Positions 14,868 through 26,139 of a stretch of 64,000 bases of DNA are shown here, piece after piece; the first letter of the stretch is position 1; the number at the start of each line of letters is the position of its first letter. The notes under the pieces were generated by a model. That model was not told the origin of the DNA and did not search any database. It saw nothing but the letters and a program-made list of their open reading frames with translations. The position numbers and the translations under genes were made by a program. The stretch is from positions 41,143,858 through 41,207,857 of the forward strand of contig NC_083598.1 of NCBI RefSeq assembly GCF_020882245.1. The letters are read 5' to 3'. Origin of the DNA: Rhopalosiphum padi (Eukaryota; Arthropoda; Insecta; Hemiptera; Aphididae).

Positions 14868-14903
14868 ACTGACGAATAAATATAATACCTACACTTAAAA
14901 GGT
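14868..14903 (-). promoter_or_regulatory. Candidate core promoter of first cuticular gene
   Basis: On the minus strand an arthropod-type initiator TCAGT lies at 14872-14868, 26 bases before the ATG. About 26-31 bases further upstream is TTTTAA, a weak TATA-like sequence. This would give a 5' untranslated region of about 28 bases. The assignment rests on motif spacing only. Confidence 0.35.
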
Positions 14904-14908
14904 CTAAA

Positions 14909-15050
14909 CTAAGTAGCCCCTCCAACGGGCACGTAAGGGTGACGCCAAGGCCGTCGGAAGTCGTCGTATGTGGTGATTTTTTGTTCTTCGCCTTTCACCA
15001 CAAACCCTCTGCACTCAAACGAGTTGTTTTCGTTTCCTCGAGGAACGAGT
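14909..15050 (-). CDS. Orphan terminal exon of an unrecognised gene
   Basis: After a long poly-T tract and an acceptor ending aatgtag, an open frame of 46 codons runs to TAG at 14909. It begins with one base completing a split codon, then LVPRGNENNSFEC, RGFVVKGEEQK and ends RHPYVPVGGAT. Codon use is GC-rich and looks coding, like the flanking cuticular genes. I do not recognise the family; it has one Cys (two if the tgt before the acceptor were coding) and no R&R motif. Upstream exons should lie between 15051 and about 15990. Candidate islands there do not join cleanly, so the gene is incomplete here or decayed. The stop codon lies only 67 bases upstream of the ATG of the next gene. Confidence 0.4.
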
Positions 15051-15220
15051 CTACATTTAATGCAAAAAAAAAAAAATAATAATAAATAAATAACAACACT
15101 ATAATGAACGCCGCTTAAAATCCATTTATATAAAGATTTACGTCTCCTATTTTATAATGCGATGATGATTATAATAATCATAATAATATATTATATATTA
15201 CATATTATGTACTAACGTAC

Positions 15221-15382
15221 TATGGAGTTTTGATACGTTCGAGGTGAATGTCAAGGATGGGTGTTGTCCGCGCTTTCGTTTCAATGCCGAAACGCCCTGG
15301 GGAAAATTGCATTCAGTCGTATGGTTAAAGATAATTTTTTTTGCATATTTTATTATTTTCGATTCGTCGAACAAGGCTTACC
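15221..15382 (-). other. Exon-like islands upstream of the orphan exon
   Basis: On the minus strand, cgtttgccttg followed by gtaagc is a strong donor at 15382. An acceptor ending ttttccccag precedes a frame starting at 15296 that reads RFGIETKARTTPILD and then HLERIKTP before TAG. The two join in phase 1. A second donor, gtacgt, falls inside that TAG, but joining it to the exon at 15050 recreates a TAA stop. So a complete gene cannot be assembled; this may be a small separate gene, a pseudogene or chance. Confidence 0.2.
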
Positions 15383-15831
15383 AAGGCAAACGACAAAATG
15401 GTTCAAAAACCGACTACGCCTTTAACGCGCGCGTCAGTTCCTGGTCTACGAGCGAGCACATTATTGTCGTTTGAGGATTGCGCGCGCGCAAGTGTATCAA
15501 GTCCACACAGTTGTGTCGTTTAGAGTTGAATTATACAATGTAACTAACTTGTTGGTAATGCGTTTTACCGACATTTTTTTTGTACCTATGCGTTAAATAT
15601 ACCAGATTCGACACGGCGTGGTATAATAGTAGTATATACCCGGCTTTGTAATAATTCATGATTAATATATTCTGCACGGGCCGACGTCCGTCGACGTCGA
15701 ATAATAGTACGCGGTATAGTTGAGTATACCGTAGGTCGGGTGATCGGGTTACCATAATAATATTGTATGCGAACGATAAGACGAGCGCTACAGAAAATAT
15801 GACAACGTGCAAATAAGACAACAGAGATTTT

Positions 15832-15837
15832 TTTATT
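15832..15837 (-). terminator. Polyadenylation signal AATAAA
   Basis: AATAAA on the minus strand about 154 bases past the stop of the second cuticular gene. It is the nearest canonical signal on the correct strand. Confidence 0.45.
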
Positions 15838-15990
15838 GATTTTTATGTATAAAAAAATCTTATAAACTACTTATAAAATATAATATAATAATAGTGAAAA
15901 AAAATCGTACAAAAAAGTAATAATAATAAGTACAATATTAAACTCTATTCGATGTCATCGCGACGATGGCTTGTGACCACTCGACCGCAG

Positions 15991-18471
15991 TCATTTTCCC
16001 GTGTACGAGATGGAGAACGATCCGGACGCGGGATCGAAGTTGTGCACGGACGGATGGGCCTGGAACTGATTGAAGTCGGGCCTGGCCTTCTGCTGCGGAC
16101 TGCCGGAGAACCATTGCTGTTGTCTCGGTGCTACGGGTGCGGCCTGTTGCAGGGATCGCAGTTGCTGTTGCTGTTGCTGCTGGTGGTGTTGCAGTTGCTG
16201 CTGGTGGTGCTGTTGCTGTTGCTGGTGGTGGCTGAGCTGCACGTCCGACGACGACGACGACGACGTCTTGTAGTACACGCTCGGGTCTTCGCGGTATTGC
16301 CCGTCGTCGTAATCGTCCTGCGACGAGGACGGGTCCTTGTGCAGGTCGTTGGAGTCGACGCCTAGAACAGGCGGCGGCACGGTGATGTCGGTGCCGACCG
16401 GCTCGAAACCGCGGGCGGACGCTCCGTACTCGACAGTGCGCAGTTTGCCCGTCTCGTCCACGTAACCGTATTTGCCGTACACTTCTCCCGTCGGATATTT
16501 GGTCTCGATCTTGTACGTGCCGTCCGCGTTCTCGTAACCGTAGCTGTACGAACCATCCTCGTTCTGTCGGTTCACCTGTTTCAGGATCGGTATGACCGTG
16601 TGTTGACCGGCTGGCGCGGCCAGTGCGCCGCACGCGCAGAAAGCCGCTAACGCCTGCGATTTGAAACACAACAAAAACAACACGTGAGACGGGTGTTCGT
16701 GGAATGTACAGATGTTGGTGACGCGTAGGGTGATTGCTTACGTCATTCGGTTAGGTTGGGTGGGTAAAAAAAATATAATATATAATAAAATTATAATAAT
16801 AATAGTATTAATAATAACATTGGTAAAAATATACACCGTGTATTAGACATCAACAATTAATATTTTTAGTGTGGGGCACATTAGAAATTTAAGAAGTCTA
16901 CTTGGCGGGTGAGGAGTACATTACAATTTAATATTTTAAGTTTATTAATATAAATTAAACGCAAAATTAAAACTTTAATGAAACCTCGACATAAAAAAAA
17001 AAAATGATATAATCTAAACAATTAATTTCTTGTCTGTGGGGCCAGATAAATATCGTCCAATGTCCACCATTTGCTCACCCATACCGTATATTTTCGGGGT
17101 GTATAATGATGATATTAAAAAAAAAAAAAAAATGTTCCATATTCGCGATAATGCAGTAACCATGGCTATGTGTTTGCTCTATTTTTGTGTGTGTGTGTGT
17201 GTAATACGTAATTTGTTATACGGGTAGTGAGTATGAAAATCGCAATCATAATCAGGACTGTCTTTAAATGGGAACATTCCCGCTTCTCTTTTCACCGCGA
17301 ACTTTATACTATTATCATTATCTTAGGCATACATTTCTTAACCGTATTAAATATCTAAGGTGATTTAATCTACATCAGAAGTTATAATTTTATAATTAAA
17401 GCATTATCTGAGCAACAAAACAAATAAACAATTTTTTTTTACCATTTAATGCCTAGATCGGAATAGTGTGCGTAGACTTTTTTTTATTCACAAGATTATT
17501 TTGGTTGATAATAATTCATACCATAATTTGCGAAATTTAAATTTTTAATTTAATAGTAAATGTTTTGATAATTTGAGATAGCTTAGACATTTTTTCGATA
17601 ATTATGACAATAATTTATCTGTAGTTGTAGACTTAAATTGTTAAGATCACGGTATCCGATAGACATATAAATTATACGGTCATTTTTGTTAAAAAATTGA
17701 ATGCTGAACTAAAATGTGTGTTTAATACGAAAGATGGCATACAAATATGCCCCGTAAAGTGGTTAGATAAAGATAATATTATATCAAAATAGGCGTATAG
17801 AGAACGCAATATTGTTTGTGTTAAGATAATTCTATCACAACGGCTGTGTATTCAAGACACGATCAATTAATGTAATAACTGAAAACAAAATAATAAATCG
17901 ATAGTAGACATCGAAATCATAATATCATTCATATTATTTTTATACTATTCGTATTACACTGTATATTTATATGTAGTTCATAAGTATACTCGTAGTTACA
18001 TAAATATTATAGGTATTTAAATTTTGTGCTGAGATATTTAAAATCCATAGCAATTGAATACAAATATGCACCTACCTACGTAAAATATAAACGTTGAATA
18101 TTATAATATTGAAAGGTATAATAACAAATATAACGATTATTTGTTCATTTATTGTTTTATTCATAACAAAATATATTTCTATATTAAAAACGCCTGAGAA
18201 CAATAAATACTTTGGAGATTTAGTATGAATAATACATAATATTATAAACCACTAAAAAATCGTGTAATATAAGTAACCTTCAAAACGGGGAAAGTTCAAA
18301 AGCCTTGACACAAGGTGTATACTGTATAATATAAAAAAAATGTTCGTTCGATAAATTAAAATGATTTTTTGTATTAAATCAATAAATTTGTTTTATTAAT
18401 TGGCGAGTGAGATAAATTGGTATGATCTTAAATATTAATATACTCACGGTGAATACTTTGAAGTGGTTCAT
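15991..18471 (-). CDS. RR-1 type cuticular protein with polyglutamine tail
   Basis: A secreted, chitin-binding cuticular protein of 228 residues. Exon 1 (18471-18448) encodes MNHFKVFT; exon 2 (16653-15991) continues ALAAFCACGALAAPAG, completing a signal peptide cut near residue 21. The Rebers-Riddiford domain covers about residues 42-101, with DGSYSYGYE, GKYGYVDETGKLRTVEYG and ARGFEP. Beyond it is an acidic Ser-rich linker, a run of six Ser (139-144), and His/Gln tracts at about 152-172 encoded mainly by CAG codons. The C-terminus is SFSISYTGK. The domain is close to that of the neighbour at 10202-14842 and both split the signal peptide with a first intron, so the pair probably arose by tandem duplication; the tails are unrelated in sequence. 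The 230-codon open frame reading back through the acceptor to 16683 is not the true start. Confidence 0.9.
16160..16236 (-). repeat. CAG repeat inside coding exon
   Basis: Tracts of CTG/TTG on the plus strand encode glutamine on the minus strand, broken by His and Leu codons. This kind of coding triplet repeat is prone to length change between individuals. Confidence 0.8.
16654..18447 (-). other. Intron of second cuticular gene
   Basis: The intron runs from donor gtgagta to acceptor aaatcgcag, about 1.8 kb, AT-rich. It includes a short A-run near 17118 and a GT repeat near 17188. No nested exon was seen. Confidence 0.75.
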
Positions 18472-18522
18472 TATGGTGTCTCTATTTGATGTGCGTACGA
18501 CCAAGTTGAACGTCTTCATCGG

Positions 18523-18553
18523 CAATGGAACGGAATTGATTCGTGGTTAAATA
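18523..18553 (-). promoter_or_regulatory. Candidate TATA promoter of second cuticular gene
   Basis: On the minus strand TATTTAA at 18553-18547 is followed about 27 bases later by tccattg, which fits an initiator. The ATG lies about 54 bases beyond. This is a standard TATA plus initiator layout for an insect cuticular gene. Confidence 0.45.
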
Positions 18554-20274
18554 GCCACCGTACGTTTTCTCCACCCATTGTCCATCGCAAAAAATATGAT
18601 ACGACCTCTACCGATCGAACACCAACTCGTTTTTTTTTTGTTCATGATGTAGCATAGGCACACACGAGGGAGGTATTTCATTAATCTACTCGAGTTTACG
18701 TTAGCCTTGAGCGAATTAAAAACAAATGTATACCGAGGAATGTGCGTGTTATATAATTATTAATTTAATATTTGTATCACTACGTTACTTGCACTATTTA
18801 TAATAGGTATTATAAGAGCACAAAGATTCTGTTTAAAATAATATTATACAAAACGAATAAAATAAATAATGACTAATAATCGAAATACCTAATGGATAGT
18901 TGGGCGCACACCGTTTCGAACGCTTCCTCGATATATTTAATACAATAAAAATTATACTATCAAACATATATTTAATTAAATATTATGTTATAATTTGAAC
19001 TGTATCTTCGAAATAAATAAATATTAAAAACGATTTCTTTGTCAGAAATCTTTGGAACTGAACATTCATTTGAAATACATTCTGGAATAAAAATATTTAT
19101 TCAACTTATATAAATAAATTTGAATATGATTACTTAAATTTGGTATTTGTAGATTTAAAACTTAATTATCTAAAAAAAAAATTAAATCAAATTAATTTGC
19201 TTGAACTAATTTGCACGAATAAAAGTTGTATTTCAATTTAACCAAAAATACGATAACCACATTAAATAATAATTTTCCTATTATACTTATGTTCAAAAAA
19301 TAAATTCGATTAAACCATTTAAATAATATATTTTATTACAAAAAGAATAATTTATTTGAGTTTTATAGCACCTAAATATATACACTTTTTTAAGTAGATC
19401 AATGATTAATTAAACAATATTTTTATACTTGTATTATATATAAAATATTATATCCAATTGTTTTTATGTAATAAATACATTTAAAATACATATTCTTCAC
19501 TCTGGTATGTAATATGACAATAATTAATAATTATTTTTTTTTTACCTACCCATATTAATTCCTGTTAAAATGTAATGCAAATTTTAATAAAAATTATGTA
19601 TCTATTCTAAAAATGATTGGTTTAAAAATCTGATTAACGCGTACAGGAAGCGTCTAGTTTTTAGTTTATCATATTTAGATCATTAATTATACAGTATAAA
19701 ATAGTTGTTTTGAAATATTAATAAACATATATATTTCGTTATTACTAGCTACTGTATATGTATCGGTATCATTTTTTTTTTTTATGTAAAATCGAAACGA
19801 TATTGAATTTTAGTTACTTATATAATATATTATTATTTTATGCTTTATTCATCTCCGAATGGCGTAATATGTCTCAAGCTTAAGGTACAATTATACATAC
19901 GTCATAATATGTGAATTTATTGTAGGATTTACACAGCCATAATACATTTATATATAAAATGTGTATATGCTTATATAACTTTCACTTTTTGATGAAAGAA
20001 ATGCATTAAAATAATATCGAATGCAAACCTCATATTATGCTGGTTTTACAAACGTCCAATGAATGATAATCAGTCTGAAAGTATTTGTTCACGTTAGAGC
20101 AGAAGCATGACAGTATATTATGTATAGTTTTATGTTGATTATAACTATACGTAATACAAAAACTAATAAGCAAAATAAGTCATATATTGCTAGGGAACTA
20201 TTTATATTGAATACTACATTTTGAGTTTTGTTTTCTGTATGTTTTGTTGATAAAATTTGTGATTTAAATGAACC
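18554..20274. other. Intergenic spacer between divergent genes
   Basis: AT-rich spacer separating the cuticular gene (minus) from the DPY-30-like gene (plus). No coding frame, RNA gene or clear transposon end was found in it. Confidence 0.6.
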
Positions 20275-22940
20275 ATGATTCAAAAAACAATTCGAAAACA
20301 GCTATTATATAAATCTTCATCACCAAATCCAGATAAAAATGTCAAACAGAACCGACTGGAGAGTCACAAAAGCGTATACGATTCGACATTGGGTTTAAAG
20401 AGAGAACGTTTAGGTCACAAAGAATTAAGTAATAAAGAGCACAAAAAGATAATATCTGCTGAAATATTACCACAATATTCAAAACAAATAACAAATAAAA
20501 AAAGATTTGGGAATAATAAAAACAATAAAAATCTTACACCGCAGGATTTAGAAATAATAAAAATATTTACATCACCAGAATGGTCGAAAAAAACATTTTA
20601 TACATCGAATAATTCTATAGTAAATGCAATGGTTAACGATGATAATATTCCGATAAATACGGAATCAGAAAATATATTAGGTAGAAATGATAATGAAGCA
20701 GAATCAGTAGAATATCTAGATACTATACAAGAAATTGTCGACCAAGAAACTGAAGAAACTGATTACGTCGAAGAAAAACGAAACGTATACCTTCCTAATG
20801 AATCGTTTAATAGTGACCAGGTATTCGAAACAGAAGAGAAAGAATTGGAAAACAATCAAGAAAGCATAACTGAAAGTATGGTAGAGAATCAAAATGATAG
20901 GGAACTGTTCGAGGTATCCAGTTTTAATAGTAAAACGCAGCACGAATTTAATATGTCTTTTGAAACAAATAACGATATAGCTAACGACTTTGGATCACAC
21001 CACCTATCGCGTACAGTCTCTAATGTCGATGAGTCGGACAAATCATTAAAAGTTGATAAGAGCAACTGTATTTATAATGAAGAAGATGTGTATGAACAAC
21101 AAATTTGCATTGAGCATGAATACGAGTGCTATTTTCATAAGTATATAATATGCTATAATATTATGTTATATAATATTAAATACTATATTATTTTAGATTC
21201 TTAGTGATTTTCAAAAATATGGGTAGTTTTTAGTTGAAAATTTGGTTTAGTTAATACATAAGAGGGTTCAAAGTGAAAAAATATTAAAAATAAATTGTAT
21301 AAACGGAATAAACAAAAAACAAAAAATAAAAAATAAGGAAAACTGGGATTTTTACGCAAATCCGATTTTTGACAACATCGATTTTTATTTATATAATTCG
21401 AAAACAAATAATCTTAAATAATATAAACTTTTACAAAATGTATATATTATTGTTTTTTTATCCACGATAACATTTTAAAAATATTTCAACTATTTTTGAG
21501 CTATTTATAGATTTTTAAATATAATACAACATTCTTCATAAGTATTTTATACTATAACCATAAAGATAATAATATATACTCAATTATTTTTTAGCGGCAT
21601 TTTAAGTTAAAATTTGGGGGTAATTACTGATTTAAACGATAAAATAAATAACAATGTTAATGATTTTGTTATATTTAAAAACCATTATTCGCGGCAACTT
21701 AAAATGTTTACGTTTATTATATATTGTTATAAATTTTACTATACGCAATGAAGTTTTTACGTACCTTTATAGAAATATGTTTATGTTATTACATTATGAG
21801 TTATAATATAATGTTATAATATGGTATAAATACATATTATTATAATAATTAAAAAATAATAATATGTATAATAAACGTAATATTTTCGGAAAAAATTATA
21901 TCAACCCACCGTAATACTAAAAGTAAAATTAATTACTTTAATAGTTACATCAAAAAAATAAAAAACACGAAATATACTTAGTAGTGTAATAAGTGGGTAT
22001 CGGTGGGGCGGTGGACTTCCGCTCTGAATCGTTTTTTCGTATACAATGATATATTATTGAATTTAAATTTAATACACCCTATAAAAGTGTTTTAATAAAA
22101 ATCTTAATGTACAGTAAACTTGTCTACTTGCCTACCTTTTTTTTTTAATAATTTATTCATTTTTTAGATTTTTCTATTTTTATTAGACTAAAATTAACTC
22201 AATGGTACGGATATTTTTTAAGATTATACTATTTAATTTAATTATATTATAATAATATTTATAAGGAATTAAAATTATATTGCTAATGAAATGCCAGTCT
22301 TGTACATAATACTTCTTGTTAACATAATAATTTTATTTGATATGGCTATATGGGTACAGCGAACATTGTGAAGAACAAGAAGCTTCACTGAATCTCAAAT
22401 CCGTGGTGTCCACGTCAAACTTGTCATCCAAACAAATATGGAACGACTTGGCTTTTATGCAGCATTTTAATTTCAACGACTACAGTAGTGACAGCTGTAA
22501 TAGTTACAACATTTCAATATTTGCACAATTCATGAATTTAGTATTGTGTTTTAGATGGTTCTAAAATAGTTGATTCGACGCCCACGGAGTCATTAAACAC
22601 CGATGTCATGACTCGAATAATTCGTCAAAACAAATCACGTACATTTACACTCTCATATTAGTAGTATTAACAAATGTTTATTGCAGTTGTGAATTATCTA
22701 GGTAGCTACATGACTGAAAAGCAAATGAGTAATGAGTCAGCATACAAAGAAGCCATGGAACTGATATTCGAAGAAACCAAAGTATCACTGGGACAACTTT
22801 TAATTGAGGGTTTGTTACTTGTGTCAAAGAGACATCGTCAAGACGCATTTAAATACTTAGGTAAATGGTTGTTGATTCAAGCTGATATCAAGGATGAAAA
22901 TAAAACTGAAGAAGAGTCTATGTTGAGTTTCGGAAAATGA
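20275..22940 (+). CDS. Acidic protein with C-terminal DPY-30-like motif
   Basis: A predicted 446-residue protein, intracellular (no signal peptide). Exons 20275-21140, 22360-22496, 22555-22638 and 22687-22940 join in phases 2, 1 and 1, with donors gtatat, gtaata, gtacat and acceptors ending tacag, tttag, tgcag. Residues 1-120 are basic and about 125-290 strongly acidic (Glu, Asp, Asn). Residues 396-425 read SLGQLLIEGLLLVSK then DAFKYLGKWLL. This matches the helix-turn-helix dimerisation pattern of DPY-30 and RIIa-like domains, in which an L-x-E-G-L helix is followed by D-P-I-x-Y-L-A-x-W-L. Such motifs occur in axonemal, radial-spoke and MLL-complex proteins, so a flagellar or scaffold role is plausible but inferred. 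The exact family is not recognised. A start codon 7 bases upstream, out of frame, opens a 14-residue frame; the ATG used here has the better context (aacc). Confidence 0.72.
21141..22359 (+). other. Intron 1 of the DPY-30-like gene
   Basis: This is a 1.2-kb AT-rich intron. Around 21995-22080 it carries ggtggacttccgctctgaat and then cgttttttcgtatac, an interspersed repeat fragment that recurs inverted near 38635. Nothing else was seen. Confidence 0.6.
21995..22085 (+). repeat. Dispersed repeat family B, copy 1
   Basis: The core ccgctctgaatcg plus ttttttcgtat is matched in inverse orientation at about 38630-38675 by cgaaaaacgattctgagcgg. Two copies within the window imply an interspersed family. 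Confidence 0.5.
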
Positions 22941-23033
22941 AACAATTAACATAAAACTTTTAAGATTGTGAACAAAGTTCTATAATAATTACACTCATCT
23001 AACGGCAGACTGTCATAATCTTTTAATTAAATG

Positions 23034-23039
23034 AATAAA
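23034..23039 (+). terminator. Polyadenylation signal AATAAA
   Basis: AATAAA 94 bases after the TGA of the DPY-30-like gene, on the correct strand. Confidence 0.5.
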
Positions 23040-23904
23040 TATGATATGTATACTATGATATTATACTTAAGCAATTTAAACTTTTTGAAAAATGACTTAC
23101 ATTATGATTTAAAAGCACAAACCGAATATGAACCATAATATTTTAAAATATGTATGAATTAAGAACATTATGTCTTAACAAGTAATTTGAATACGAATAA
23201 AAGTTCAAGTGTACAAAATAAAGTTGTTTATTTAAACTTTAAATGTTTCGTCATCGGATGTCATGAAATTAAAAAACATTTTAATTTATCAAAAAGTCTT
23301 AAAATTTCGTCTTTGTTTTCAGTACTCATAATTAAACTTTTATACAATATAAATATTTTTTTGTAAAATTGATTATAATAAAAAGTTAGATTGAATATGA
23401 CTCGGTTCAATATCAATTATTTGTTGCGATATTGTATTTTATGATATGCAAAATTAATTATAATATCAATGTATTACAATAAAATTAAAATAATACTAAA
23501 GACACATTGAAATGTCTGCTAATTGCGACAATTCATTGATAGTCTTTCAATATTTTAATTTTCCGATTTAATAAGCTTTTATTACATGATTGCTTATTTT
23601 AACAATGCTGTATACAGTATTATAATAATTTAAATTCGATAATTAAAATTTGTTGTTGGTTAGTTCAATTAGTATACAACCGTTTATAAAAACTTGAAAA
23701 CAAAATTTATACTAATTTTTTTTCTATAAAAGTTAAAAAATATTTCATGTTTATACATTTTCCTATTTCAATCTTGAAATTAATGTTTATATGTTAAATT
23801 AAATTTTACATTTAAAACAAGTGTGAAATAATTATTTATCTACGAATAACATTATTGATATGTTTTAAAAAAAAAAATGTTAATAAAAACGATGAGTACC
23901 TAAC

Positions 23905-24130
23905 CTATACGTTCTTTTAGATTCTGAGCTAATCGATGATTATATTGATTTTACAATGATGTATGTTTTTATTTATTTATTTATTTTTTGTGTCTGTCAT
24001 CACATCTTGGTGTAGTAAAAAATGCTTGAATTTTCAACTAGGGGGTGGTTTCTGGTAGTAAATACTAAAGAGGATTTACTAATCTAGTTTGTACTTTGAA
24101 GGTTTAAAAGTAAAAATTTTCCAGTACTTT
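23905..24130 (+). repeat. Dispersed repeat family A, copy 2
   Basis: The stretch starts near tagattctgagc, has attgattttacaatgatg, a tttattta run, tgtgtctgtcatcac and ggtgtagtaaaaaatgc. The same order of phrases recurs around 46395 and, inverted, at 100-240. Shared landmarks define one family; the boundaries are not known. Confidence 0.6.
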
Positions 24131-24651
24131 TTTTTAATAGGTAATTAGAGCTAGGATTTTATATAGGTATGTTTTATTTTTTAGTTCAAATCGATTGGTT
24201 GTCAGATTTGTTCACAATTTGGTTTATTCTTGATTCGATAGAACAATTCTTTTTTTGTATATTTTAGCATATTTTGAACGTAATGCATATAATTGTATAT
24301 TTAGAATTTTAAGAAGCTAATGAATTTTAAATAGTATTTATTTAAAGGACGTCTATAATTATTGGGTTATTTGTCGAATTGTCGTAATAAATATACTATC
24401 TAAACTTATCTAGGTTGGACGACTAACTATAGGATTATTTACACATTATATTTGTTTTTAATTAGCACGGTGTGAGTTGCCATTTAGGTACATTCAAATT
24501 TAAAAGTTGAGCGATTTCATAGTTTTAGTCAATATAAATTCATTTTTCATTCCATTTGCCGATTGTACGTGTTTTAAAATTTGAAAGAACATATCATCAC
24601 AGCATGTAATATTTAATGTAATAATATCTAATTATGTATAATAAACTAGTT

Positions 24652-24835
24652 GTCCCCGCGTACTTCGTTAACCGTATAAAATGCTTCCGTGTTAAATTTG
24701 GTTATTAATTTGGTAGCTTAGCTCAACATATCAAATTTACATAGCTGTTCCACCCGGCGGTATCCGTGCAATTTTTTTCGACCAATTAAAAGTAGCAATT
24801 TTAAAAATTATTTTTCGTAAGGATGGACGGCGTTA
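24652..24835 (+). repeat. Retroposon-like 5' fragment
   Basis: The phrase actagttgtccccgcgtact followed by tcgttaaccg resembles the CpG-rich head found on interspersed elements in many insects. It is followed by a degenerate body that includes ccacccggcggtatccgtgc. No coding frame is left. Confidence 0.4.
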
Positions 24836-25354
24836 GGCTGAATATTGATTTTTAAAGTACCTATACTTCAATGCTTCTATCAATTTTATAATATTTATCT
24901 ATATAAACTTTTTTACCCATTTAAATAATGCCTCTTATGTGGTTCAAACTTTGTTCATTAAGTTATTTATACTCATCATTCACAGACAACTCTGCGCTCC
25001 TTTTATACATTTATATAAGTACCTATTTGTTAATAATTTAAAAAATTCATACATCAATTGGATCTCGGTTCACTGGAAAATCTTTAATTTTTTTAAATAC
25101 ATTTGTATAATCATTATTTTAAAAATTTAAGTTAATACAATATTGACAATTTTTCTAATTTCATTAAGCTCAACTCGCCAGGGAAAAAGTTATACCATTT
25201 TTTGTATTAAATTAAAATTTTCTTTTTTTTTTTTGAACAGATGACGCTACTGATATACTCATATTTTATTTCGGACTGGAGTTGTATTCAAAAAACTACG
25301 TTAAAATTTGTTTTGTAATGTGCTCTTTCATTAAAAAAATCACATGACGACCGA

Positions 25355-25552
25355 ATGAGTAGCTTCCAAGATCATTGGCATCTAAGATTCACCGGATTCA
25401 CACATATATTAATTAAAGCAAATCCACGTAAAAATGTTGTAAAACCCAATCTTGCGATTCCACCAACAGTGTCACTAAATTATGAATCTAAACTATTCAG
25501 AGACTCTCTCAAACTACACAAAAATGTAAATAAAATTAGCTCTGCCGGTTAA
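25355..25552 (+). CDS. Small ORF, 65 residues, uncertain
   Basis: An ATG-started frame begins MSSFQDHWHLRFTGF and ends NVNKISSAG, then TAA. Composition is balanced, without the Ile/Tyr/Asn runs of chance frames here, and basic (many Lys and Arg). An AATAAA lies within about 100 bases after the stop. No signal peptide, transmembrane helix or known domain is seen, and I do not recognise it. It lies between two genes of sperm-associated families, so a small testis protein is conceivable, but it may be a chance frame. Confidence 0.3.
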   Translation: MSSFQDHWHLRFTGFTHILIKANPRKNVVKPNLAIPPTVSLNYESKLFRDSLKLHKNVNKISSAG

Positions 25553-25956
25553 ATAATTACTTAATTCTTTTAAGAGAATCGAAATATTCTGAAATGCATA
25601 TTTAAACTCTTGTCTCTTGATCTTATAATAATAATAAAACATTGTTAACGTAAATTATTATAGAACGTTTTAAATTATAAACATACAATACAAATTTTCT
25701 AACTCTATGCAACAGTAATACAATTTGTTTTAATAAAATATCGTCTTTAGAAACAAATTTAGTTTTGGTCGTCTAATGCACTGACTATCGGTTATCTTTG
25801 ACTGATCAACCAAAAACTTGATAATTTTTAAATAAATAATGTCAATTTACACTTTTCGTGATACATTCTTAAAACAAAAGTAATTTTCAAAAACGATTTT
25901 TAGTGTAAGAAAATATTAAAATCTATTAAATAGGTTAGTTTAGGTAAATACATAAT

Positions 25957-25980
25957 ATATTATTATTATTATTATTATTC
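25957..25980. repeat. (ATT)n microsatellite
   Basis: About eight ATT units, flanked by non-repetitive AT-rich sequence. Confidence 0.85.
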
Positions 25981-26139
25981 TTTATTGATTGATTAAATGC
26001 ATACATTTTATTAACAATACGACCATTAATACAAATTAAAACATATGGAAATCTACTGGTATCAAATTATATTATTCAGTCGATTTAAAAAAAATATAAT
26101 TTGAGTTTAAAAACTTATATTATTATAGTATTGGTACCA

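Larger units (their letters stand above)
22941..25354. other. Intergenic stretch with repeat fragments
   Basis: It contains the mRNA end of the DPY-30-like gene and then AT-rich sequence with two interspersed repeat fragments listed separately. No exon was found. Confidence 0.55.

Noticed and set aside
15531..15821. Minus-strand 96-codon frame with a hydrophobic start
   Set aside because: Its first codon is TTG, not ATG, and composition beyond the first 25 residues looks random. No splice partner was found.
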